A DNA stretch of 64,000 nucleotides from positions 54,426,456 to 54,490,455 of the forward strand of contig CM036223.1 of NCBI GenBank assembly GCA_020631735.1, read 5' to 3'. The position numbers and the translations under genes are program-made. The stretch is from Saccharum officinarum. Taxonomy: Eukaryota; Streptophyta; Magnoliopsida; Poales; Poaceae. This document shows positions 1 to 9,189 of this stretch, piece after piece. The notes beneath the pieces are model-generated. The model was not told the DNA's origin. It was given only the letters and a program-made list of their open reading frames with translations, and did not search any database. Numbering within the stretch: the stretch's first letter is position 1; each line of letters begins with the position of its first letter.

Positions 1-1569
1 GTTGAACATCACTCTTTTGTCTCTTGTCTTGAACCTAAGAATGTAGAAGAAGCTCTTCAAGATCCGGATTGGGTGAATGCCATGCATGAAGAATTGAACA
101 ACTTCGCCCGCAATCAAGTTTGGACACTTGAAGAGCACCCTAAAGGTGCAAGAGTCATTGGAACTAAGTGGGTGTTCCGCAACAAGCAATATGATCAAGG
201 CTTAGTAGTGAGGAACAAGGCAAGACTAGTTGCAAAGGGGTTCTCTCAAGTTGAAGGTCTTGATTTTGGAGAGACCTTTGCACCCGTTGCAAGACTTGAA
301 GCCATACGTATCATTCTTGCATATGCATCACATCATGAAATGAAACTATATCAAATAGATGTGAAAAGTGCATTCTTAAATGGCTTCATAAATGAACTAG
401 TCTATGTTGATCAACCTCCCAGGTTTGAAGACCCTAGATATCCTAATCATGTTTATAGGTTGTTCAAGATGCTATATGGGCTCAAGCAAGCCCCTAGAGC
501 GTGGTATGAGCGCCTCTGGGACTTCCTCATTGAGAAGGGCTTCATTATTGGGAAGGTTGACACCACACTATTTATCAAGAAGTTCAATGAAGAGATCTTT
601 ATTTGTCAAGTCTATGTTGATGATATCATCTTCGGGTCAACAAATGAAGATTATTGCAAGGAATTTGGTGAATTGATGTCGAAGGAGTTTGAGATGTCAA
701 TGACTGGTGAGCTAACATTCTTCCTTGGTTTTCAAGTCAAGCAAATGAGAGAAGGGATTTTCATCTCTCAAGAAAAGTATACCAAGGATCTTCTCAAAAG
801 ATTCAAGATGGAAGAATGCAAGCCAATCAAAACCCCAATGCCAACAAATGGATATCTCGACCTAGATGAGTGAGGTAAACCAATCGATCAAACTCTTTAC
901 CGTTCTATGATTGGTAGCTTGTTGTACCTTACCGCATCTAGGCCCGATATCATGTTTAGTGTGTGCATGTGTGCTCGTTTTCAAGCGTGCCCTAAAGAAC
1001 CTCACCTAAGTGCCGTGAAAAGAATTCTAAGATATCTTAAGTACACCCCAAGTATTGGTCTTTGGTACCCCAAAGGAGCTAGATTCCAACTAGTTGGCTA
1101 TTCCGATTCGGACTATGCTAGTTGCAAAATTGATAGAAAAAGCACATCCGGAGGATGCTATTTGCTTGGGAGGTCCTTAATATCATGGTCATCTAAAAAG
1201 CAAAATAGTGTGGCTTTGTCCACCGCCGAGGCGGAATACATTGCCGCGGGGGCTTGTTGTGCACAAATCTTATATATGAAACAAACCCTCCTAGACTATG
1301 GAGTTGTTCTTGAAAAAGTGCCGTTTTTATGTGACAATGAAAGTGTCATCAAAATTGCTAATAATCTGGTACAACACTCACGCACCAAGCACATTGATAT
1401 CCGCCATCACTTTCTAAGAGATCATGTTGCTAAAAATGATATATCACTAGAAGGTGTAAGAAGTGAAAATCAATTAGCGGATATCTTCACTAAACCCTTA
1501 GATGAGGCCACCTTTTATAGGTTGAGAAGTGAACTTAATGTGCTTGATTCAAGTAACTTTAAAAAATGA
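1..1569 (+). pseudogene. Copia pol fragment: reverse transcriptase and RNase H (outer element)
   Basis: The frame is open from base 1, so the 5' part of pol is missing. The reverse transcriptase block starts near base 73 ([37 protein letters not shown]) and its catalytic YVDD box is at 613-624. RNase H follows ([24 protein letters not shown], then the LADIFTKPLDE tail) and ends with TGA at 1567-1569. One in-frame TGA at 871-873 separates the two ORF halves without a shift, so the lesion is a single nonsense codon in the linker after reverse transcriptase. The family copies an RNA template into cDNA in cytoplasmic virus-like particles. The sequence is 60-70 percent similar by eye to the inner element's pol. 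Confidence 0.9.
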
Positions 1570-2062
1570 GCTTGTGTTGTCCCTTGCATTGCATTGTATT
1601 ATATGTCACGTTTAATTTCCTGCAATGCATCTATGACTTGTCTAACACGGTTACGATAACCCTCCTTTTAGAGGAGTGAAAAAGCCTAACCGTGGATCAA
1701 ACTTGACAAGCAACTAGCATACCTTTCTCGTTTTGCATTGCATATGCATGGTTGTTGCTTCGTCGTTTCTTTTCGGTTTAGCTTTGAGTAACCTCTGTGT
1801 TCGTCCATGAATAGAGAGAGCATTTGAAGCTCCTAAGGGTTCATAAACTCTATTGCATGGCCATACGTTGCTCCTCGGGTGTTTATTGAATATTTTCTTA
1901 AAAATAATACTAGCCTAAGGCAAAATATTTTGAAAATTTTGAGGGTTTGAGTGAGGTCACTCACATCAGGTTCCAATTGGTGTTTATTTGAGTCTCCTTG
2001 AATTGGAACTTGATTGGGAGAAGTCGCGTCGAAAAACGATTTGAAAAAGAGCTTTTTACAGC
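1570..2062 (+). other. Post-pol spacer of the outer element with a hairpin-forming segment
   Basis: No ORF of interest. Bases 1647-1653 (ACGGTTA) and 1687-1693 (TAACCGT) form a perfect 7-bp inverted repeat, with a further short CTCC/GGAG pairing inside the loop at 1662-1676. The block 1655-1702 resembles 12711-12757, which sits at the same place after pol in the inner element. Both run from GATAACCCT to GGATCAAAC, so this non-coding stretch appears conserved between the two families. Confidence 0.5.
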
Positions 2063-2400
2063 GACCGGACGCTGGACCGGACGCTGCATCGGACGCGGTT
2101 CTGCTTCACCACCGCGTCCGGTCATGCGTTCACCAGCGCGTCCGGTCATCCCCGAAGTTTTTCTTTGGAACCTCTAACCGGACGCTGCACCGGACGCGCC
2201 CCTGTCGACCACCGCGTCCGGTCCCGGTAACCACCACCACGTCCGGTCATCCGCTTAAGTTTTTCGAGCTATGTCAAACCGGACGCTGTCAGCGTCCGAT
2301 CGCGGATAATCGAACGCGTTCGGTCATTCCAGGAGCTTACTGGAATGTGACCGGACGCTGTCTCCACCGCGTCCGGTCATTCGACCACCGCGTCCGGTCA
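2063..2400. repeat. Palindromic CCGGACGC/GCGTCCGG array inside the outer element
   Basis: About 16 copies of ACCGGACGC or its complement GCGTCCGGT, often as neighbouring inverted pairs, with a few decayed copies (for example GAACGCGTTCGG near 2311). Near 2330-2365 it shares AGGAGCTTACTGGA followed by ACCGGACGCTG with the array of the inner element's LTR at 5678-5712, so the two arrays are homologous over a longer stretch and not merely alike in motif. This copy is internal, between pol and the envelope-like ORF. Confidence 0.8.
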
Positions 2401-3298
2401 TCACGCAAAAAGCGGATCTCACCCTTTTTAACCGTACGTTTGGATCTAGTTTCTCTCTCGTTCTTTCCTCCGCCGCTCTCGATTCTCGCCGTCTCGCCGT
2501 GTCTCCGTCGCCACGCCATCACCGAGCCGCTGCCGTGCTCGCAGACCTCGCTGGAGCCTCGCCCTAGCCTCTCGCGCCCTCGACCGCGCCTCCTCTGCCA
2601 CTGTAGAGCCGCCGTGCCCGCGCCAGCTCCCGCACCGCGCTCGCGCCCGCACCTCGCCGCAGCCACGCCAGCAGCCCTAGCCGGAGCCGTGCCACCGCAG
2701 CTGTGCCACCGTGCCACGCCAGCAGCCCTCGCCAGAGCCCGCACCCTAGCCCCCTTGCCGCGCGCGCCCACCTCCGAGGGTTTTGTCCTCCATTGCAAAA
2801 AACCCTAACCCTAACCCTAGGTCGCAAGGGTTTCGTCTTCGAAATCCCATCTTCGCGATCGTCTTCGTCTCCGCAAGGTGATGTCTTCTCCTTGGATTAG
2901 GGTTTACCATCGATTTTCCGGTGAATTACTAATTCAATTGTCGCTCGATCGTCGATTGTATTCTAGGGTTTCCGTTGTCGTCTTCGGGTAACCCTAACAC
3001 GTCGAGATCGTCTTCCGCTCATCGGATCATCGCTTGTCGAGGTAGCTATCGCGGTCATCTTATATATTACCTCACTTGCTTGCTCTTACTAGGATCTCGC
3101 TTATCCTTTAGATATATATGTTGCTTATAGTAGATCTATCTATTCTGTCATTTCAGTTTGTCCTGTCAGTGCTGAGTGGTTTAGGTGATCAGTTGTGAAT
3201 CCGAGGCCAAGCTTGCGGATACGGATTAAGGCCAAGCCTCACAAGGTTCAATACATCATCTGCCTTTTTAGTTTGTCTCAGTACATCCTCTTATCAGT
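2401..3298 (+). promoter_or_regulatory. Leader-like region with telo-box motifs ahead of the envelope-like ORF
   Basis: Pyrimidine-rich and GC-rich DNA at 2440-2790 is followed by a telo-box run (AAACCCTAACCCTAACCCTA within 2797-2820) and by further AGGGTTT motifs near 2828, 2898 and 2966. Plant genes for translation machinery often have telo-boxes and this composition in the promoter or 5' UTR. The ORF at 3299 starts at the end of this stretch. I infer a leader, possibly host-derived or carrying an internal promoter. No clear TATA box was found, and a 264-codon ORF across 2014-2808 looks non-coding. Confidence 0.4.
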
Positions 3299-5240
3299 AT
3301 GGTTCGATGCAAGAACGCTGGTGGGGCACCTAGTGACGGGGATAACAGTCCCCCTAGGAGGACAGAGGTAGCTCGCGGGAAGCGAGTAAAGATTGCCGCC
3401 AAGAAAAGGAAGAGAACTCTTACAGAGGCTGAGGTAGCTCAGGTAGTTGCAGATGTAGCAGAGGCAGCTGAGAGAGATGGCAGGAGCAGTGGTATTCGCA
3501 TTGGCAAGAGTCGCTTTCATCTTGAAGGTCGACAACTCGGCACAGAGGCCATAGAGGAGACAGTACAGGCTACAGAGGAGACAGTGGATGCCCCTGCAGA
3601 GCAGCCTTCAGAGGATCCACAGCAGACTGAGGAGCAGACGGTTTAGACACCACAGCGTCGTCGCTTAGGATGTACGCCAGCTCAGGTCGCTCCCAGGCCA
3701 GAGGGTCAGCGTCGTGGAGGTCGTCCACCTCCCAGGGCTAGAGGTCCCCCCTGTTGAGCACTTTGACCTCAGGGGTGCTACTGCCAGACAGGTCTAGGCC
3801 CTCAGGTTTGTTGAGGTCACTCGGTGGTTCTCACCCCAGCGGGATCCCCGAGCGTCAGAGGGCTTCTACACACCTCTGCATGAGGATTTCTACAGGGCCT
3901 ATGTCGACAGTGGAATAGCTTTCAGACCATAGAGTCTGTCGACTAGAGGCATTAGTTGAGGTGGTTGGTGAGCAGCTTCGTCCACATCTATCTTATCTGC
4001 CTGGACTTTCAGATCTACTTGGATGAACTGGAGCATACTGCGGAACCTGGGTCAGAGAGTTTTACTCGTCACTATGGATTGATCCAGCACATCAGTTCAT
4101 CCACTTTGCCTTCAGAGGTCATGATCGCAGGTTATACAACACCAGGGTACGGGAGATTCTCAGACTCCCTGCTTCAGAGACCAAGATCCATCAGTTGTGC
4201 TTCGGACAGACCGCTCCTCCGAGACGCCCTCACGGTGAGACAGTGCCTCCTACTGATTTGATTCGACCCTGCTTCCATGAGCCTTTTGGCGAAGGGTCTC
4301 GACGCACACCAGCCAGCCTGACACCCATAGCGAGAGTACTAGATGCTATAGTGAGGAGGACACTTCTTCCGAGGCTAGGATATAGAGAGGGTCTCACTCG
4401 TATGCAGCTATGGGTGGTACATCACCTCGTCTCACAGACCCCGTTTGACCTTTGGGATCTAATGCTTTGTGAGATGGAGGATACCTTGGCAGAGGGCTTC
4501 AAGGGACACATGCAGCTACCATATGCACACTGGATCTGTTTCATCAGCAGGTCTGCCTGTGAGTTGCCTACAGAGATTAGAGCTGAAATATATGATACCA
4601 CCACAGCATTCCCTAAGTATGACATTCGCCAGCTATGGGCATCAGTGACCAGAGAGCAGGCACCTGGCCCAGGACAGCGACAGAGGCCAGAGATACCAGA
4701 GACAGCTGCTGAGCAAGATGAGACCATTGAGGGTCTTGCCGAGGTAGAGCTTACAGATCTAGATGCTCAGCCGGCTGATCAAGCCGAGGATGTGGCCACT
4801 GACAGCACAGATGAAGACTACCAGCCCATCCCCTGGTACCGCTCTCCTCGGTCTCACGACCATGAGGCCGGTGTCTCTGGCTCAGCCTCCCGCTCAGATC
4901 CAGCCATGGTGACTATCCTTGAGAGATTGACCCAGGCCCAGGAGAGACAGGAGATACAGATGCAACGACAGGCATAGGACTCAGCTGCAGCATTCGCACA
5001 GATTCAGGCTCGCTAGGACGAGCTCGAGAGGCAGCAGCTCGAGTTTCAGCGACAGCAGCTTGAGATGCAGAGACAGCAGGCAGCCACTCAGCAGTAGTAC
5101 TTAGAGCTCCTGCGTCACCTTGTCACTGTGGGAGTACCGCCACCACCGTCTGTCCTGACTCCAGCCTTACAGTCCAGTGGACCTCAGAGTCAGGGGCAGC
5201 CGAGCTTTTAGTACACCTCCCCTAAGCAGCAGGTACCCCA
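3299..5240 (+). pseudogene. Envelope-like ORF of the outer SIRE-like element, 5' part, decayed
   Basis: An ATG at 3299 opens a 115-codon basic and then acidic segment (KKRKRTLTEAEVAQ) that ends in TAG at 3644-3646. After a shift of frame the main block at 4195-4977 encodes a conserved plant-transposon domain (PPTDLIRPCFHEPFGEGS, RMQLWVVHHLV, DTLAEGFKGHMQLPYAHW), followed by an acidic and Gln-rich tail. The tail has TAG codons at 4975, 5014, 5095 and 5209 in one frame. Such ORFs lie between pol and the 3' LTR in SIRE elements. Their function is unproven, and an envelope role is only proposed. The inner element cuts the tail at 5245. Confidence 0.7.
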
Positions 5241-5245
5241 GACGT
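5241..5245 (+). repeat. Target-site duplication GACGT, left copy
   Basis: GACGT directly precedes the TG of the inner 5' LTR and recurs at 15562-15566 directly after the CA of the 3' LTR. Five bases is the usual copia duplication. Removing the insertion and one copy joins the envelope-like ORF cleanly. Confidence 0.95.
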
Positions 5246-5543
5246 TGAAAGTCCTATGTTTGGTGTTGGTAATTAGTGATAATACCTAAGTACTAATCCT
5301 ATGCCTAAGTTGTATGTAGCATATGAGGATTAGTACATTCCAAGGTTGGTGGCAAGATGGACATGGTGATCATGATGGCCACACTTGGATTTGGACGCAA
5401 CACTTGGATTTGGACACTTGGCAAGATGGACATGGTGATCATGATGGCCACAGATTCAGGCGTTTTTGAGAAGTTAAAACGATTATTTTCCACTACGCCG
5501 GAAGTCCGGAAAAGAAACAGAGGCGAACGGAGGTCACAGAGGT

Positions 5544-5990
5544 GACCGGACGCTGAACCGGACGTGGTCCTTGCATGACCGGACGCGTCCGATCAGTGTT
5601 CAGTGTCTGCGCGTTTTTCAGTTCGATGATCGAACGCGAGGCACGTCCGGTCACTGATGATCGGACGCGTCCGGTCGTTTAGGGAGCTTACTGGACTATA
5701 ACCGGACGCTGGTACTGTCGCGTCCGGTCATTTTCTTCAGCGCGTCCGGTCACTATTTCGTTGAGCGCTGCTCAGGCGACCAGCGCGTCTGGTCCTTCAC
5801 AGGACCAGCGCGTCCGGTCGTTCCCGGCACGTCCGGTCAGTCGGACCAGCACGTCCGGTCGTTGCTTCGCAGTTAGCCGTTGGGCGACCAGCGCGTCCGG
5901 TCGTTTGGACCAGCGCGTCCGGTCAGTACTTCACGAGTTAGCCGTTGGGCGACCGGCGCGTCCAGTCAGTTGGACCAGCGTGTCCGGTCA
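5544..5990. repeat. Palindromic CCGGACGC array in U3 of the 5' LTR
   Basis: About 20 copies of ACCGGACGC or GCGTCCGGT with short, partly repeated spacers (GTTAGCCGTTGGGCGACC occurs twice, near 5872 and 5937). The array ends about 50 bp upstream of the TATA box. Compared with the 3' LTR many CpG sites are changed to TG or CA here, for example CACGTCCGG for CGCGTCCGG near 5827 and 5850. Confidence 0.9.
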
Positions 5991-6042
5991 GCCCGATTTC
6001 GGCTATTTAAGTTTCTAACGGCTATATTCAAAGGGGTACGTC

Positions 6043-6050
6043 TATAAATA
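6043..6050 (+). promoter_or_regulatory. TATA box of the 5' LTR
   Basis: TATAAATA follows the palindromic array and the spacer motif CTAACGGCTATATTC. The same box lies in the 3' LTR at 14661-14668. Transcription would be expected to start about 30 bp downstream, which would mark the U3/R boundary near 6080. Confidence 0.75.
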
Positions 6051-6947
6051 CTCGTTGGCCGGCTCAAGGCTCTATCTCTCGAACATTTGACATACTTGTG
6101 AGCACTTTGAGCTAAGCAACTCCCCTCCCACTCATCTCTCTTGCTTCTTTGCATATTCGAAGTGAGATTGAGTGATCCAAGTGCATTTGCATTATGAGAT
6201 TGCATCTAGTTGGCACTTGGTGGTTGATTTGCTGCGGGATTCTTGTTTCTCTTGGTGGTTGCCGCCACCTAGACGGCTTGGAGCAGCTTGGAGGCATTGG
6301 CAAGAGTTGGTGATTGTTCTTGGCCACCTCCGGTGATTGTGAGAGGTTTATGCCTACCTCGGCGAAGCGCCAAAGGCAACATTAGTATATTGCTTGTGTC
6401 ATTGCAACCTTTTGCCATTTGGTAGGTTCTTGTGGCGCCTTTTGAGAGGCTCGGTGTGTGACCGATTAGCCACCGAACCACGTGGTGAAGAGGGACACAA
6501 CGAGGACTAGCATGCCGGCAAGCACGTGAACCTCGGGATAAATCTTCGTGTCATCACTTTCATATTGTGATTGATTGATCCCGGTGTTCGGTTATCTTGG
6601 TATTCATCTCTTAATTATATTGATTGGTTGGCTCAATTCTTTGCCCCTCGGTGATACCCTCCTAACTCTCTCATGTATTAATTTCTTAGTTATCTTTGCT
6701 AGCAAGTTAGCTTTGCTAGAGTAGCTTCTTTGTGTAGCTTGCTAGTTATAGTTTCCTTCTCGATTTGACTTGTGCGGTTGAGTGCAATTACTAGAATTGT
6801 GAATTGGTTAGGTGGCTTGCAAACACCCCGTAGGCTAAGCAAAACTCGCATCTCGCTATTTGTTTTATTGATAAACTTGTTTAGCTTATCTTTGTAGAAA
6901 ATTTTAATAGGCTATTCACCCCCCTCTAGCCATCAAGACCTTTCAAG

Positions 6948-6959
6948 TGATATCAGAGC
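6948..6959 (+). promoter_or_regulatory. Primer-binding site (initiator-Met tRNA type)
   Basis: TGATATCAGAGC lies two bases after the 5' LTR. The usual plant copia sequence is TGGTATCAGAGC, complementary to the 3' end of initiator methionine tRNA. One base differs here. Confidence 0.85.
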
Positions 6960-6999
6960 CGTGGTCACCGTTTATAAGGCTTAACAACCTCGGTGTAAG

Positions 7000-9189
7000 A
7001 TGGCTCAAGTTATGTTCAATCATGTTAATGGCAAGCCTCCATTCTTTGATGGCGTCTCTTCCTTTGATCATTGGAAAAGAAAGATGAAGCAATATCTAGG
7101 CAATATACATGAGAAGGTTTGGGATGTGACCAAAGAAGGATACGCCATTCTTGATGAGGAAAACATCACTCCAAATGACCGCATCAACAAACAATGCAAT
7201 ACGGCGGCACTTGACACAATCTATCATGCCATTGATGATAAAGTATTTGAGCAAATCAAAGATCTTGAAAAGGCAAATGAGCTTTGGATAAGGCTTGAAG
7301 AAACATATGAAGGTACTTCAACGGTAAAAAGTGCCAAGCTATATATGCTCAAGGACAAGTTCTCCACATTCAAGATGAAGGATGATGAATCCATCCCGGA
7401 GATGTTCTATAGGCTCCAAGTCATTGTCAATGATCTCAAGGGGCTTGGGGAGAAGGTTGAGGACAAGGACTTCTCACACAAGTTCTTGATGTGCTTACCT
7501 AAGAAGTTTGCCACCTTGAGAAGAATGATCTTTAGAGAGGGATTGGACAAGGTCAAACCAACCAATGTGCTTGGAGATATAATGACCGATGCCTAATACA
7601 ATAATGATGAAGATGAGGTAGAAGAGAAGAAGGAGACCAAGGTCAAGCAAGAGAAGCCCATTGCATTCAAGGCTTCATCCTCTAAGGGCAAGAGCAAGGT
7701 AGAAAGTGATGATGATGATCCATTCGATGATGAGACCATGGCCCTCCTTGTGCACAAGATGGGAAGGTTCATGAAGAAGAAAGGATATGGGGCAAGGAAG
7801 AGGAGAGACACTATAAAGGCAAAGACCCTTTGCTACAATTGCAATAGCCCCGATCACATAGTGGCGGATTGCCCCTATGAAGATAAGAGATTTCATAATG
7901 GGGACTTGAAGCTCAAGAAGAACAAGAAGGATAAGAAAGAGAATGAAAAGAAAGCAAAGAAGAGCTTTACTTTCAACAAGAAGAAGAAGGGTGGTGGTTA
8001 TGTAGTCACTTGGGATAGTGACAACTCCGATAGTGATGATGATGAAAGCTCTAGTGATGATGAGAGGATCACTCGGTGAGCCACTGCAAACATCGCCCTC
8101 TCCAACAAGCCATCCATCTTCGACACTACATCAACATGCCTTATGGCCAAGCCTACCAAGGTAAAACATGATAATAGTGATGATGATTCTTGTGCTAGTG
8201 ATGATTGTAGGAGTGATGATGAGGAGGATGAGGACTACTCCAAGGATGATCTATTAGGCATAATAGATCAAATGAGCAAGGGCTACAAGAGGACAACCAA
8301 GAAATACAAAATCTTGGAACAAGAGCTCATTGCCAAGAGCAATGAAAATGATGCCTTGATGGAGGAGCTTGTTGCTCTCAAAAAGAGTAAGGAGTGCAAA
8401 GGAATTGAACAAGAGCTCAAAGCTCTTAGGAAATCCTTTGATGAGCTAGAGGCTTCTCGTGAGTGTCTAAAGGAAGACCACGAGGATCTTGAAATTACTC
8501 ACACTAGGCTTAAGGAAGCCCACTCCACTCTACTTGAGCTCATCAAGGAAAAGGACCTTAAGTTGGAGAAGTTCATGAAGGAAGCTAAGGAGGAGCAAGT
8601 GATTGTCACTTGTGATATTGGACTAACATGTGATATTATTGATGATTCTTTATTTGTTAGTCCTACTAATGCTTCATGTAGCTCATCATTATCCACCACA
8701 ACCAACTCTACCTCTACTACTAGTGATTCATCATTTGTGGTTGAGACTCTCAAGAGAGAGGTGGATGATCTCACCCGCGCATTAGGCAACGCCTATGGTG
8801 GGGATGCCCGCTTGCTAAAATGCTTGGGTAGCCAAAGGTTCTCTCTTAACAAAGAGGGATTGGGCTATACTCCCAAGAAGGGCAAGGCGGCCTTTGCTAC
8901 TCCAAAGTCTCACTTTGTGAAGAGCAATGGTCGTTATTACAATAGATGCAAGCAAGTTGGACATCTAGAGATTAATTGTAATAAAATGAACAAGAACAAG
9001 AAAAATGCTAATGTACCTTATATTCCTTTTGATTCTTGTTATGTGCTTACCAAGGGTGATAAAGGTGTGCATGCTAGGTTTGTTGGTACACCAATTATGG
9101 GCCCAAAGAAGAAGGCCATTTGGGTAGCAAAGAGCTTAGTGACTAACCTCCAAGGACCCAAGCAAGTATGGGTACCTAAAAGACATTAA
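7000..9189 (+). pseudogene. Copia gag region (inner element) with two nonsense codons
   Basis: Starts at ATG 7000 after the primer-binding site. The first 198 codons are the capsid-like UBN2/gag domain (PPFFDGVSSFDHWKRKM, LWIRLEETYEGTSTVK, FSTFKMKDDESIPEMF). An in-frame TAA at 7594-7596 and TGA at 8077-8079 break the frame, which otherwise runs to TAA at 9187-9189. A CCHC zinc knuckle is at 7831-7872 (CYNCNSPDHIVADC). A long coiled-coil-like segment rich in Glu and Lys follows at about 8230-8600. A second knuckle near 8932-8985 lacks its first Cys (YNRCKQVGHLEINC). Two knuckles separated by a coiled coil fit SIRE-type gag. The protein would package element RNA. Confidence 0.85.

Larger units (their letters stand above)
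5246..6945 (+). repeat. 5' LTR of the inner element (1700 bp)
   Basis: Starts TGAAAGTCC and ends GACCTTTCA. It is about 278 bp shorter than the 3' LTR. The 3' LTR's bases 13740-14072 are absent and replaced here by about 52 bases that repeat the preceding sequence: a 33-bp unit at 5351-5383 recurs at 5420-5452. The U3 part holds the palindromic array and a TATA box. Confidence 0.95.

Noticed and set aside
2014..2808. 264-codon ORF between pol and the envelope-like ORF
   Set aside because: Its first half translates the palindromic array and the rest is Pro/Ala/Arg low complexity, so it is better seen as regulatory or leader DNA.
2797..2820. Interstitial telomere or chromosome-end relic
   Set aside because: Only three CCCTAA-type units beside other telo-box motifs in a leader-like region, so a promoter telo-box is the simpler reading.
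5544..5990. CRISPR-like repeat array
   Set aside because: Units are about 10 bp, in both orientations, with irregular spacers, in a plant LTR. There is no CRISPR architecture.
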